The translations under genes were made by a program, and so were the position numbers. A stretch of 64,000 nucleotides of DNA, taken from Clostridia bacterium (lineage in GTDB: Bacteria > Bacillota > Clostridia > Christensenellales > CAG-314). Each line of letters starts with the position of its first letter. Positions within the stretch are counted from its first letter, which is position 1. Location of the stretch: positions 1 to 64,000 of the forward strand of contig JAQVMT010000005.1 of NCBI GenBank assembly GCA_028703495.1, read 5' to 3'. This document shows positions 44,765 to 54,502 of the stretch, one piece after another. Under the pieces are notes generated by a model, which saw only the letters and a list, made by a program, of their open reading frames with translations, did not search any database and was not told the origin of the DNA.

Positions 44765-45733
44765 ATGAATACAAAACTTGTATACTCGGGTTCGCCTCAT
44801 ATAAGGTCGAATTCATCCACGCGAAGAATAATGCTGGATGTTGTCATTGCATTGATTCCCGCGTGTGTTATGGGCGTTATTTGGTTCGGTTTACGCGCAT
44901 GGCTTTGGCTTGCACTGACCGTGATCTCGGCGGTTGTTTTCGAGTTTCTCTTCAATATCGTCATTAACAAAAAGAGCTTTTTGCAGTGCGTGAGGGAGTT
45001 CGACTTAACCTCGGTCGTGACGGGTATGCTTTTGGGAATGAATCTTTCGGTTTGCGTGGAGTGGTACGTATGCGTATTGGGAAGCGCGTTTGCCATAATT
45101 GTGGTGAAGATGCTTTTCGGCGGTACGGGAAGGAACTTATTTAATCCCGCGATTGCCGGCAGAATTTTTCTGTTGCTGAGCTTTACCTCCATGACAAAGT
45201 ATATGGCGGTGGGCGACGTATTCGGAGAATTGACTATTGCCGCGGGAGCTACGCCTTTGACCGAATTATACACTTCGGGAGTTGCAAACGCTTCGTTATT
45301 GGATATGTTTATCGGAAGAATTCCCGGTACTATCGGTGAAACGAGCGCGGCTGCCTTGATTTTGGGTGGCATATATTTGGTTATCAGAAAGGTAATCGAC
45401 TTTAAGCTTCCGTTGATATACATAGGAGTTACGGGATTGCTTACCGTTGCTTTTTACGGCTTCGATTTCGGAATGTTTTTGCCGAGTATACTCGGCGGCG
45501 GACTGATGCTGGGAGCGATATTCATGGCAACAGACTACGTTACGACGCCAAACACCAAGCTCGGTAATATTATTTATTTTGTATTGTTGGGAGCTTTGAC
45601 GGCTGTATTGAGGTGGTATAAGTCAAGCGAATGCGTAAGCTATGCCATAATGATAATGAATATGACCGTTCCGCTTTTCGACAGATACATTGTCAATAAG
45701 CCTTTCGGGGCGCACGACAAGAAAAAGGCGTAA
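44765..45733 (+). CDS. rnfD: RnfD: membrane flavoprotein subunit
   Basis: 322 residues with about nine transmembrane helices. SGSPHIRS at the N terminus, GGTGRNLFNPA and the flavin-attachment region ATDYVTTP (Thr covalently bound to FMN in homologues) are conserved. CGGAGG precedes the ATG. Confidence 0.95.
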   Translation: MNTKLVYSGSPHIRSNSSTRRIMLDVVIALIPACVMGVIWFGLRAWLWLALTVISAVVFEFLFNIVINKKSFLQCVREFDLTSVVTGMLLGMNLSVCVEWYVCVLGSAFAIIVVKMLFGGTGRNLFNPAIAGRIFLLLSFTSMTKYMAVGDVFGELTIAAGATPLTELYTSGVANASLLDMFIGRIPGTIGETSAAALILGGIYLVIRKVIDFKLPLIYIGVTGLLTVAFYGFDFGMFLPSILGGGLMLGAIFMATDYVTTPNTKLGNIIYFVLLGALTAVLRWYKSSECVSYAIMIMNMTVPLFDRYIVNKPFGAHDKKKA

Positions 45734-45757
45734 AGCAATTCGACAGGAGGTGTGCAG

Positions 45758-46399
45758 ATGTTCAACAAGGTTTCTATTAAGGCAATTATCGTGCTGGTAG
45801 TCATTGCAGTTCTATCGGGTGTGCTTTTGTCCGTGCTTTACGGAGTGCTTTATGTCTCCGAAGAGGAGAAGGAGCAGAATGCGCTAAAAAAGGTTTACGA
45901 CGGTGAATTGACCGAACGCCCCGAGCTGAACGAGAAATTTTCGTCTTACGAAAACAAAGGGAAGGTTACCAAGCTGTTCAGGTTCGAGGATGCGCTGATT
46001 GTGGATGCGGTAGGCTACGGCGGCTACGGCGGCGGTTGGGTTGAGTGCTACGTTGTTATCGGTACAGACGGCGCAATCAAAAAGGTTGCTATCGTGGATA
46101 ACAACAATCAATCCTTCGTCGGAAACGTAACCGAGGCGATATTAAGTAAGAATTACGGCGAGATCAACCTATATGACATTGAGATGTTTAAATTGAGCGA
46201 AAATTCGGGTTCGGGTACTTTGGATTGGAGCGGTATCGTAATCGAATATTCGGGCGGAAGCGCGGCTGTCGGTGAAATTGCCTTTTCCAGTGGCGCATCC
46301 TACACCGAAACAGCCGTTATGAACGCCGTCAACAGTGCAGTCTATTACATCAAAAACGTGTATCCCGACGTTAAAAGCTTCGAGGAGGGTTGGCTATGA
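45758..46399 (+). CDS. rnfG: RnfG: FMN-binding periplasm-side subunit
   Basis: 213 residues. One N-terminal membrane helix, then an FMN_bind domain with SSGASYTETAV, where the Thr region is the covalent FMN attachment site. The ATG at 45758 has AGGAGG 7 bp upstream; an in-frame GTG at 45752 is too close to that site. The TGA overlaps the rnfE ATG. Confidence 0.94.
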   Translation: MFNKVSIKAIIVLVVIAVLSGVLLSVLYGVLYVSEEEKEQNALKKVYDGELTERPELNEKFSSYENKGKVTKLFRFEDALIVDAVGYGGYGGGWVECYVVIGTDGAIKKVAIVDNNNQSFVGNVTEAILSKNYGEINLYDIEMFKLSENSGSGTLDWSGIVIEYSGGSAAVGEIAFSSGASYTETAVMNAVNSAVYYIKNVYPDVKSFEEGWL

Positions 46400-47067
46400 A
46401 AAAGAACGAGTTTAAAAATATAGCGTTGGACGGATTGGCAAGGCAGAACCCTGTGTTCAGACTGATATTGGGAACCTGTCCTACGCTTGCATTATCTACT
46501 GCCGTACTGAACGGGATAGGAATGGGAGTTGCGGTAATATTCGTTTTGGTGTTTTCCAACTTAATTATATCTTTGCTTAGGTCGGTTATTCCCGACAAGG
46601 TGAGAATCCCCGCGTTTATCATGGTAATCGCGACCTTTGTTACCATTGTGGATATGACGGTGGCGAAGTATCTTCCCGATCTCTACTCGTCGTTGGGAGT
46701 GTATCTGCCGTTAATCGTGGTTAACTGTATAATTTTGGGCAGAGCCGAAAGCTTCGCCAGCAGCAATAAGCCTGTGGCGGCAATATTCGACGGACTGTTT
46801 ATGGGTTGCGGTTATACTCTTGCACTTGTTTTGATGTGTACGGTTAGAGAGATTTTGGGCGCGGGCAGTTTTTTGGGAATCAAACTTTGGGATTTTAGTA
46901 TCCCCTTTTTCTCCAAGTCTGCAGGCGCGTTTTTGACCTACGGACTGTTGCTTTGTGCGTTTAACGTGATTTATAATGCGGTGGTTAAGGCAAGAAAGAA
47001 AAAGCTTTACGGCGATTATATGAAAGAAAAATACGCAGATATCTCGACCGAGGAGGTGCAAGCATGA
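46396..47067 (+). CDS. rnfE: RnfE: integral membrane subunit
   Basis: 223 residues, about six transmembrane helices, with the RnfE/NqrD signatures NPVFRLILGTCPTLA and LGVYLPLIVVNC. RnfA and RnfE are inverted-topology partners and coordinate a membrane iron site. GGAGGG precedes the ATG, which overlaps rnfG by 4 bp; the stop overlaps rnfA. Confidence 0.95.
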   Translation: MKKNEFKNIALDGLARQNPVFRLILGTCPTLALSTAVLNGIGMGVAVIFVLVFSNLIISLLRSVIPDKVRIPAFIMVIATFVTIVDMTVAKYLPDLYSSLGVYLPLIVVNCIILGRAESFASSNKPVAAIFDGLFMGCGYTLALVLMCTVREILGAGSFLGIKLWDFSIPFFSKSAGAFLTYGLLLCAFNVIYNAVVKARKKKLYGDYMKEKYADISTEEVQA

Positions 47068-47645
47068 ACATATTTACCATAATAATCGGAGCTGTATTTG
47101 TAAACAACTTCATTTTGGTTAAATTTTTGGGCATTTGTCCCTTTTTGGGCGTGTCCAAAAAAACCGACTCGGCTTTGGGAATGGGAGTTGCGGTAATTTT
47201 CGTAATGACCTTGGCATCGCTGATAACTTATGTTTTGGATAAATGGTTGTTGAGCGCGTACGGATTGGAGTTTCTGCAAACCATCGTGTTTATCTTTGTA
47301 ATTGCCGCGCTTGTGCAGATTGTGGAGATGATAATCAAAAAGATATCGCCGACCTTGTACAACGCGTTGGGAGTGTATCTTCCCTTAATTACAACCAACT
47401 GTGCAATTTTGGGTGTGGCGTTGCTTTTGGTTACGGGCGAAGTTTACGGAGTTATGATAAACAATTTGTTCGAAGCTGTGCTTTACGGACTCTTTGCTGG
47501 TGTCGGCTTTACTTTGGCTCTGTTTTTGATGAGCGGCCTTCGCCAAAAGGTTGACAGCCTTCCTTTGCCCAAGGTGCTTAAGGGCTTTCCGATTACTCTT
47601 ATCACCGCAAGCCTTATGGCTATGGCTTTTGCCGTGTTCGCATAA
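47064..47645 (+). CDS. rnfA: RnfA: integral membrane subunit
   Basis: 193 residues, about six transmembrane helices, with NNFILVKFLGICPFLGVSK and LGVYLPLITTNCAILG, the RnfA/NqrE hallmarks including the conserved Cys pair. ATGA overlap with rnfE shows translational coupling. Confidence 0.96.
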   Translation: MNIFTIIIGAVFVNNFILVKFLGICPFLGVSKKTDSALGMGVAVIFVMTLASLITYVLDKWLLSAYGLEFLQTIVFIFVIAALVQIVEMIIKKISPTLYNALGVYLPLITTNCAILGVALLLVTGEVYGVMINNLFEAVLYGLFAGVGFTLALFLMSGLRQKVDSLPLPKVLKGFPITLITASLMAMAFAVFA

Positions 47646-47656
47646 AAGGAGATACT

Positions 47657-48478
47657 ATGAATTGCTTTTTACTTGCAAGCAGTGTTAATTGGACTACCGT
47701 TTGGATTGCTTTGGCGATAATGTTCGGCGTAAGCATTGTGTTCGCCCTGCTGATTACGGTTATCAGCAAGGTTTTTGCCGTAAAAACCGACACGAGAGTG
47801 GAGGAGATTACGTCGTTGTTGCCAAACGCCAATTGTGGCGGTTGCGGCTATCCGGGCTGTGCGGGACTTGCACAAGCCATTGTGGACGGCAAGGCTCCTA
47901 TCGATGCCTGCGCACAATGCGTTAAGGCGAATCGTATCAAAATCGCCAATATTATGGGTGTAAGCTTTGAGGGCGGAGAAGAAACCATCGCGGTCGTTCA
48001 TTGCACGGGCGGCATCAAATGCGAGGACAAATATGAGTATAACGGCTACGGAGATTGCAAAAGCCAAAGCATTATGTCAGGCGGTCGCAAGATGTGCGAG
48101 GTCGGTTGCATGGGCGTAGGAAGCTGCGTCGATGCCTGTCCCTACTACGCCGTCGAGGTCAAAGAGGGCGTTGCCGTCGTCGACCAAAGCCTTTGCGTAA
48201 GCTGCGGAAACTGTATTCTTGCCTGTCCTAAAAAAATAATCGAAAGGATTCCCAAGTCGGCAAAGATATATATCGGCTGTTCGTCACGCTGTAAGGGCAA
48301 GGACGTTACACTAATGTGCAAATCCGGCTGTATAGGCTGCGGAATCTGCCAAAGAACCTGTAAACACGATGCAATACACCTGCAAAATAACGTTCCCGTC
48401 ATTGACTATTCCAAATGCATCGGCTGTAAGGAATGTATGGCAAAATGCCCCCGTCACGTCATCAGAGAGTTGAAGTAA
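47657..48478 (+). CDS. rnfB: RnfB: ferredoxin-interacting iron-sulfur subunit
   Basis: 273 residues. An N-terminal membrane helix (about 15-38), the Fe-S domain CGGCGYPGCAGLA, and then three or more ferredoxin-type motifs (CVDACPYYAVEV, CGNCILACPKK, CGICQRTCKHD, CKECMAKCPRH). It accepts electrons from reduced ferredoxin. Last gene of the operon; no strong terminator follows directly. Confidence 0.95.
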   Translation: MNCFLLASSVNWTTVWIALAIMFGVSIVFALLITVISKVFAVKTDTRVEEITSLLPNANCGGCGYPGCAGLAQAIVDGKAPIDACAQCVKANRIKIANIMGVSFEGGEETIAVVHCTGGIKCEDKYEYNGYGDCKSQSIMSGGRKMCEVGCMGVGSCVDACPYYAVEVKEGVAVVDQSLCVSCGNCILACPKKIIERIPKSAKIYIGCSSRCKGKDVTLMCKSGCIGCGICQRTCKHDAIHLQNNVPVIDYSKCIGCKECMAKCPRHVIRELK

Positions 48479-48482
48479 CAAA

Positions 48483-48615
48483 CAGCGAAGCTATGCTTAC
48501 GGACTTTGTTGCTTGCCCGACAGCGCACTGTATTTTCAGACAGCGAAGCTGTGCTTATAGGCTTTGGGTTATTACGAGTGTATTCATCAGTGAAGCTGTG
48601 TATTCGGACTTCGGA
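48483..48615. repeat. Degenerate repeats after rnfB
   Basis: CAGCGAAGCTRTGCTTA(C/T) with a GGCTTT/GGACTTT tail occurs at 48483 and 48541, with weaker copies at 48521 and 48588. This part of the 580-bp gap before ppx/gppA has no visible gene. Confidence 0.55.
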
Positions 48616-48704
48616 ATTTAGCGATTATTTTCATCATGCATATGACTCGCGACATCAAAACGTTATCGAATGACGCGACCGATTTCTTTATTGTTTAATT
48701 GTAG

Positions 48705-48726
48705 GGGCGAACCTATGTATTCGCCC
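48705..48726. repeat. REP-like palindrome
   Basis: GGGCGAA-CCTATGTA-TTCGCCC, a 7-bp perfect stem within TGTAGGGGCGAACC..TTCGCCCG. This motif resembles a dispersed palindromic repeat seen in many Clostridia (from memory, not checked). It could also help end rnf transcripts. Confidence 0.5.
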
Positions 48727-48802
48727 GCTTTATTTCCGATCTTTTCTTATGCAAGATTAAAAATGAAAGCCCAAAATAATAACTTTTTATTGGTAAAGGT
48801 AC

Positions 48803-48831
48803 TTCACAGAACCGAAAAAGTGTGATATAGT
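48803..48831 (+). promoter_or_regulatory. Promoter before the ppx/gppA gene
   Basis: TTCACA at 48803-48808 and TATAGT at 48826-48831, 17-bp spacer, about 225 bp before the ATG at 49058. Confidence 0.6.
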
Positions 48832-49057
48832 ATATCGGAGTTAAGAATAATGCGGAAAATGTGGTTATTACCGCGGATATTCCGTTAATTCGGCGGATAA
48901 TCGCACAAATCGCTTTGGCTTACGATTAACCAAAATACGTTAGGTTGGGTTTGAGGTTGAGCGTGGTGCATGCATACCGTTGTTTATCGATGTGTATGCA
49001 TTTACTTTGTGAGGTTGATGAAGCCGCGGTTGTAATAATTACGAAAAGGAATGTGAA

Positions 49058-50569
49058 ATGGAAAGAATTGGATTGATTGACATTGGTTCGAATACCGCGA
49101 GGTTGGTAATATTCGATGTATTGGACGGAGGATATTTCACTTTGGTTGAGGAGATGCGGGAAGCCGTACGCTTGGGAGAGACCGAAAAAGACGGTTCCTT
49201 GAAGGCTACGCGTGCAATGCAGGCTATCAACACGCTAAAGACCTTCAAGAAGGTATGCGCTGTATACAATGTCGACAGGATTGTGGCTATGGCAACGGCT
49301 GCCGTAAGAAGGGCGAGGAACAAGCGCACTTTTTTGAATGAGATATACAACATAACGGGAATAAAGGTAAGAGAACTGTCGGAAACCGAAGAAGCGACCT
49401 ATGTATATCAGGGCGTAATCAACTCTATGGACATACCAAAGGGTTTGATTATGGAAATTGGCGGTGGAAGTACCAAGCTTGTATATTACAACAGGAGGAA
49501 CATACTTCAGGTTGCGTCCTTCCCGTTTGGTGCGGTTACGTTAATGGAAATGTTCAACGACGGCGAGACAAAGTCTGTGGACATTGCCGACAAGATTGAG
49601 GTATATGTAAAGGAGAGGCTTGATACGTTAGGTTGGTTGAAGGAATTGGATCCTGATACCCAGCTTATCGGAGTTGGTGGCAGCTTCAGGAATCTCGCCC
49701 GCATTATCCGTCGGGTAACGGGTTATCCGTTGGATATGTTGCACAATTATCCTATATCGAAGGCGGACATTATCAATATCCACAACAAGCTTAAGGGCTT
49801 GGATTTTGACAAGAAGATGAGAATCAAGGGTATTTCATCGGTTCGCGCCGACGTCTTTCCCTATGCGCTTACGGCGATCAAGGCTTTTGTGGAGTATGTC
49901 GGACTTAACAGAATCGTTACGGGAAGCTGCGGATTGAGAGAGGGCTTCATGTTCAATTACGCCGTTCCGCAGACAATTGAAAAGCCTATTTCGGATGTTT
50001 TGGGTCATTCGTTGATGACCTATGTTAAGACGCTTGAACAGGATCAAAAACACTGTGAGCAGGTGTTTTTCCTTTGTGTACAGTTATTTAAACAGCTAAG
50101 GGTTTTACATAAATTCCCCAGAGGATATATAAAGATTTTGAGAATTGCAAGCTTTATGGTTAACGCCGGAAAACGTTTCAAATTCTATCAGAATCAAAAG
50201 CACGCGGCTTATATGATACTCAACAGTAACATATTCGGCGTGACACACCATGATTTGGTTATGAGCGCGTTGATTACCGAAATGTATCCTACGGGCGATG
50301 TGCTTCAAAAGGATTGGGAGCGATTCGGCGACATAATCAATGACGAGGATATGGAGATTGCCAAGAAGCTTGCGGTTATTTTCAAGCTTGCGGTCGCCTT
50401 CGATAAGAGTATGAGCGGTGCCATCACCGAAATTAACTGTGATGTCTTGGGTGACAGCGTAATAATGAAAATCGAGGTTAACGGCGATGCCAGCCTTGAA
50501 ATAAGAGAGGCAGCGCATGCCGCCGTGGATTTCCGAAGGATCTTTAAAAAGAATTTGGATATTCTATAA
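49058..50569 (+). CDS. Ppx/GppA family exopolyphosphatase/pppGpp phosphatase
   Basis: 503 residues. ASKHA-fold N-terminal domains with IDIGSNTARLVIFD (phosphate loop), AVRLGE and IMEIGGGSTKLVYY; the C-terminal part, from about 310, is an HD-like helical domain as in larger Ppx enzymes. The family hydrolyses polyphosphate or (p)ppGpp; which one cannot be told here. AAAGGA precedes the ATG. A strong terminator follows. Confidence 0.9.
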   Translation: MERIGLIDIGSNTARLVIFDVLDGGYFTLVEEMREAVRLGETEKDGSLKATRAMQAINTLKTFKKVCAVYNVDRIVAMATAAVRRARNKRTFLNEIYNITGIKVRELSETEEATYVYQGVINSMDIPKGLIMEIGGGSTKLVYYNRRNILQVASFPFGAVTLMEMFNDGETKSVDIADKIEVYVKERLDTLGWLKELDPDTQLIGVGGSFRNLARIIRRVTGYPLDMLHNYPISKADIINIHNKLKGLDFDKKMRIKGISSVRADVFPYALTAIKAFVEYVGLNRIVTGSCGLREGFMFNYAVPQTIEKPISDVLGHSLMTYVKTLEQDQKHCEQVFFLCVQLFKQLRVLHKFPRGYIKILRIASFMVNAGKRFKFYQNQKHAAYMILNSNIFGVTHHDLVMSALITEMYPTGDVLQKDWERFGDIINDEDMEIAKKLAVIFKLAVAFDKSMSGAITEINCDVLGDSVIMKIEVNGDASLEIREAAHAAVDFRRIFKKNLDIL

Positions 50570-50627
50570 GATACTATTACATATCTGCCGACAACAGCGT
50601 TTTAAAGCGGTTGGTCGGTGTAAATAG

Positions 50628-50658
50628 AAAGCGGTTGCTTATACGCAACCGCTTTTTT
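50628..50658 (+). terminator. Terminator after ppx/gppA
   Basis: Stem AAAGCGGTTGC / GCAACCGCTTT with loop TTATAC and six T. Confidence 0.92.
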
Positions 50659-50851
50659 GCCTTTCATTATAGTATTCATATATGAGATAGTATTATCGTC
50701 AGTCACGATTTCGGACTATATTAGCTAAACGATAATCGTTCTATTTCATACAGTTTTGCGATTTAGAAGACAAACTCTTTGTTTGCATTGGTTTTTCTAT
50801 CAAATCTTTGCTTGCAGTGGTAATTTAAAAACTCTTTGCTTGCAGTGACGG

Positions 50852-53113
50852 CTAACAAATCTTTGCGACTATTACGGTGATGTCGTCGTTGGGTTGAGGA
50901 GTAAGGTTTAGAGCCTGTTTGATTATGGCGTTTGCCAAGGCTTGCGGATCGTGTTCGGGTTGGCAGGAAACAAATCGGAGCAAGCTGTTTCTGTTGAAGG
51001 CTTCGAGCAGTCCGTCGCTAAAAAGGACGATAAGGTCGTTTACGTTGAGTGCGGTCTTGGATATTGAAGGGGAAATATTCTCCAAAACGCCCAAAGGGAG
51101 TGAGCCGCCCTCTACCACGTCGTATTCACCGTTGATGCGGATGATGCTCGAGGGTGCGCCGATTTTTATGAGATCGCAAAGCCCGTTTGCTAAATTTATT
51201 ATGCAGATGTCCATCGCAGAGAACGTTTCGTCATTGTTTACGACAAGCAGTTTATTAACGCAGTTTAAGATGATTTCGTTGTCGAAGCCCGCCTTATAGA
51301 AGTTTTCCACCAAAGAAATGGCGCGGTTGCTGACTCTTTCGGCTTTTTCGCCGCTTCCCATCCCGTCGCAAATTGCGAGCATAAACTTATCGTTGGCGAT
51401 TTTTAGGAAGGAGTGTGAGTCGCCGCTCACGTTGCTTTGATATTTTTTGACCGCTTGGAAGCCGAAAAGCACATCGAAACGAGGTTGCGGCTTTATATGG
51501 AGCACGCGCCACTCGTTGTTGTCGGTGTACTCTGCCTTGTCGATCATATAGGGTGCTTGCAGGACGTCACTCACTATGTCCATCAGCTGCGGGTGGTTGC
51601 TGTCGTTTATGTCTATTACAAGCGTTAAGTTCATATTTCCGTTTTCGCCGTAGCATACGGCTTCCTTGACCAAAATATTCCGTATACCGAGTTCCTCAAT
51701 CAAGTGCCTTTCCTTTTTACCGTCGAAGGAAAGGGCGCATTTCGACTCCTTGGAAAGACTTTGCAGGAGCTTGCTCACGCCTCCAAGCTGTTCGCCTATC
51801 AAAAGCTTGCTGTTGTCGGCGGTGGTTGTCATTTCGTGATAATGCTTGTAGTTTGCCGCCTGATGATTTATGCAGGCGATAACCGCGTTAAGTCGTCCGC
51901 AGCGGCTACTCAAATAGCCGTCCACGTCGAGAATTGTTGCTTTGCCTCGGCTAAGAGCCGTTTGGATAAGCGAAAGCAGGCTGTCTTGAGTATCCTCCGC
52001 GTGCAGACGTTGGCATTTCATTCGCTCGGGGCAGGAAATACATACTTGTTCGTCAACCTCCTTGAGCAGCTCGTGTTGCGCTCTTTCCACGGGCAGAACG
52101 CCCTTAACCATGGACTTAAAGGACAATTCCATCGAAAAGAAAATCTCGCTTAACTTGAAAAGCTTATCTGCGGTGTTGTTTCGGAGTCGGTTGATGATAT
52201 GTCGCGAGGAGTATTGCTCTTGTTTTTTATACCTGTTTTTGAGGGAGTTTAAAAGGCTTGTGGGAATAACCATAAAGCACAGAGAGCCGAGTACGCAGGC
52301 TGTGACATTTTGAACGGTTACATCTGCTTGCGTGATCAAAAGCAGAAGGGCGTCTGAGACTATCAAAGCCAATGCCGCGATATAGCGGTTGATTCGCATA
52401 AAGGGAAGCACAATCAACGCCCAAAGGCAAAAGACCGAGATGTAGTTGAGTCCGAATTCCGTGATACAGCCGGCTCCTGCGATCACGGCGCAAATTAATC
52501 CGCCCTGTCCGCCGAAAATGTAGGTCGCACAAAGGATAACAACAGGTGCGGTAAATCTTATCAAGCTGAATCCCCAAAGTGTGATCGCGCACACTCCTCT
52601 CATAAGGCAGAAAAAGAAAAGGCAAACTGCGATGGATTGCTCTACGGGAATACGAAACCTTTTTTTGCGCTTGTTGTAAACCTTTATGCTTAAACTGCAA
52701 ATAAGAGTGAAAACAGCGCAAATCGCCACACCCAGCAACCTTTCAAGCAGGATATCGACCGAAGTTAACCCAATACCTATGTATAAGCAAAGCGAAAGTC
52801 CCTCAATAAGATAGAAAAAGAGAATCCTTGGATTGAATCTCTTGATGTGAATGATACTTTTGAAAATAAGCAAGGGCAACGCCATTCCCGCAGAAAGTAA
52901 AAGCCCCGATTCCTTAACGAGTGCGCTTAAGACGAAGGCTATCGCATAGAAATACGGTATTTCGCAATATATTACTATTACCGCATACAGTGCGAATGCG
53001 AAAAGAATGCCATACCCCAAGCTATTCAGCCTAAGCATAACAAATGCAGCGAAGGAAACAAGCGCACGCAATATATCCCTTATCGAAAGCGGCGCGGTTT
53101 TTGCTTCAATCAT
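50852..53113 (-). CDS. spoIIE: Stage II sporulation protein E (SpoIIE)
   Basis: 753 residues, close to Bacillus SpoIIE (about 830). The N-terminal third holds roughly ten transmembrane helices; a central regulatory region with a Cys pair (CISCPERMKC) leads to a C-terminal PP2C phosphatase with CDGMGSGEKA and VLFSDGLLEAF metal-binding motifs. It dephosphorylates SpoIIAA to activate sigma-F and helps form the polar septum. The ATG at 53113 has GGGGGGAG upstream; the frame continues to 53221 without a site. It is divergent from hup, next to the S4 gene, as in other Clostridia. Confidence 0.94.
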   Translation of the reverse strand: MIEAKTAPLSIRDILRALVSFAAFVMLRLNSLGYGILFAFALYAVIVIYCEIPYFYAIAFVLSALVKESGLLLSAGMALPLLIFKSIIHIKRFNPRILFFYLIEGLSLCLYIGIGLTSVDILLERLLGVAICAVFTLICSLSIKVYNKRKKRFRIPVEQSIAVCLFFFCLMRGVCAITLWGFSLIRFTAPVVILCATYIFGGQGGLICAVIAGAGCITEFGLNYISVFCLWALIVLPFMRINRYIAALALIVSDALLLLITQADVTVQNVTACVLGSLCFMVIPTSLLNSLKNRYKKQEQYSSRHIINRLRNNTADKLFKLSEIFFSMELSFKSMVKGVLPVERAQHELLKEVDEQVCISCPERMKCQRLHAEDTQDSLLSLIQTALSRGKATILDVDGYLSSRCGRLNAVIACINHQAANYKHYHEMTTTADNSKLLIGEQLGGVSKLLQSLSKESKCALSFDGKKERHLIEELGIRNILVKEAVCYGENGNMNLTLVIDINDSNHPQLMDIVSDVLQAPYMIDKAEYTDNNEWRVLHIKPQPRFDVLFGFQAVKKYQSNVSGDSHSFLKIANDKFMLAICDGMGSGEKAERVSNRAISLVENFYKAGFDNEIILNCVNKLLVVNNDETFSAMDICIINLANGLCDLIKIGAPSSIIRINGEYDVVEGGSLPLGVLENISPSISKTALNVNDLIVLFSDGLLEAFNRNSLLRFVSCQPEHDPQALANAIIKQALNLTPQPNDDITVIVAKIC

Positions 53114-53956
53114 ACTCCCCCCTTTGGTAGCACTATGTACCCGAAAGCAAAAAATATATGATACTAATCCGCGTCTGGTTATGTAAAATTTTTTGGCGTT
53201 CTTCCGATGCATATTTTCCAAAAAAGCTCAAACGTAGCATTGCTACCGATTGCACTTTTAGACATTTCGTCTTTAAAAATCTGCTCGCCAAATTTACAAA
53301 ACCGGAATCTATTAGTATTTGTATAGGTAAATTAAGTTTTTTAGCATTAGTAAAGAAATCGAATCTTCGGTAAAAGAAATTATGTAAAAACATCGAGCAG
53401 CAACGTTATTTGCCGTTTCCTTGAGTTTATATTATATTGACTGTCGAATACGGTAAAACAACTTGGAAATTTGTTTAAAAAAGTAGAATAAGTCAAAATG
53501 TTTCGGAGAGGAAGTTTTTTTCGCGCTTGCTTCGCGCCTGTTTCCAACCGATTATCGAGCCGAACGCACCGATATTAAAGCGTTATCGGCTATGTATGTT
53601 CATGTAAAAAGGCTTAAAGAACACTAAAAGCCCTAAAAAAGTGCAAAAAGAATGCGATATTGTAAATCGCATTCCAAATGAGAAGGGAGTAATAAAATGA
53701 AGAACACAACTTCTGTGTCATTCCTACAGAGTTTATATAATGAATATGTACTTATTATTAATTTTTGTTTAAGTCTTTAACAAGGAAAAGGTAAAGAGTG
53801 TTTTGTTTGAAGCGATGGTATGGGAACTTAACCGATGTATATGACGACTGCAAGGAAAAGAGTGAAGGAATAAGGCCAAAAAGCCTGAGAAAGGGGGATA
53901 TTGTGAGGCGATATTTCGTTTTTTTTAATGTTTTATGATTAAACATACGGATATGC
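53114..53956. other. Long spacer between spoIIE and hup
   Basis: About 840 bp. Contents: a perfect hairpin GAATGCGAT/ATCGCATTC at 53650-53674; a 27-codon ORF at 53697; a weak hairpin plus T8 at about 53895-53928 (ATATTG/CGATAT); and a lone TGTCGAA (possible Spo0A box) at 53442-53448. No larger gene is visible. Confidence 0.45.
53697..53780 (+). CDS. Possible small protein (27 residues)
   Basis: MKNTTSVSFLQ then SLYNEYVLIINFCLSL. GAAGGGAG sits 7 bp before the ATG, and a perfect 9-bp hairpin lies 22 bp further upstream. No homologue is known to me. Length and AT-richness make chance occurrence possible. Confidence 0.3.
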   Translation: MKNTTSVSFLQSLYNEYVLIINFCLSL

Positions 53957-53985
53957 TTGACAAACCTCATCGATTTTGGTAAAAT
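53957..53985 (+). promoter_or_regulatory. hup promoter
   Basis: TTGACA at 53957-53962 and TAAAAT at 53980-53985, 17-bp spacer, 100 bp before the HU start codon. Confidence 0.85.
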
Positions 53986-54085
53986 TTTGTGCAAATAGGT
54001 GCTTATTTCGATTGTATTCCCCTTAGTTTAGGGGATTTTGCTGTCGGGATAACGGGGTACGCGCTAAAAGTATACGGAGGTTAAA

Positions 54086-54358
54086 ATGAACAAACAGGAA
54101 TTAGTTAGAATTGTAGCAGAAAAAACCGGCTTAACTCAAAAGGATATCGGATTAGTTATCGATGAAACCTTGAACGGGATAACCCAAACATTGAGCGAGG
54201 GCAATAAAATTACATTTGTCGGTTTTGGCAGTTTCGAGGTTAAGCAAAGACAGGCGCATATGGGCGTTAATCCTTCCACGAAGGAAAAGATTCATATCGA
54301 AGCTAGCAATGTTCCTACTTTCAAGGCGGGCAAACTGCTTAAAAAGGCAGTTAACTGA
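54086..54358 (+). CDS. hup: HU family DNA-binding protein
   Basis: 90 residues: MNKQELVRIVAEKTGLTQKD, then GKLxxFVGFGSFE-like ITFVGFGSFEVKQR, the beta-arm, and VPTFKAGKLLKKAV at the end. A nucleoid-packing homodimer. CGGAGG lies 7 bp before the ATG; its own promoter and terminator flank it. Confidence 0.97.
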   Translation: MNKQELVRIVAEKTGLTQKDIGLVIDETLNGITQTLSEGNKITFVGFGSFEVKQRQAHMGVNPSTKEKIHIEASNVPTFKAGKLLKKAVN

Positions 54359-54437
54359 TTTCCGAGTGATGCTGCGACAATCCGTCGTTCGACTTTACGA
54401 GAAGGAAGTAATGAAAGTTTGAATGTTTGAATCGATG

Positions 54438-54465
54438 ACCGCAATCTTTGATTGCGGTTTATTGT
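54438..54465 (+). terminator. Terminator after hup
   Basis: 9-bp stem ACCGCAATC/GATTGCGGT with TTT loop, then TTATTGTT. Confidence 0.85.
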
Positions 54466-54502
54466 TATATCGGGAGGAATAGCTATTTAGCGGGTAAAGA
54501 AA

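Noticed and set aside
53442..53448. TGTCGAA as a Spo0A box for spoIIE
   Set aside because: A lone 7-mer 330 bp from the start codon without a paired promoter; expected by chance.
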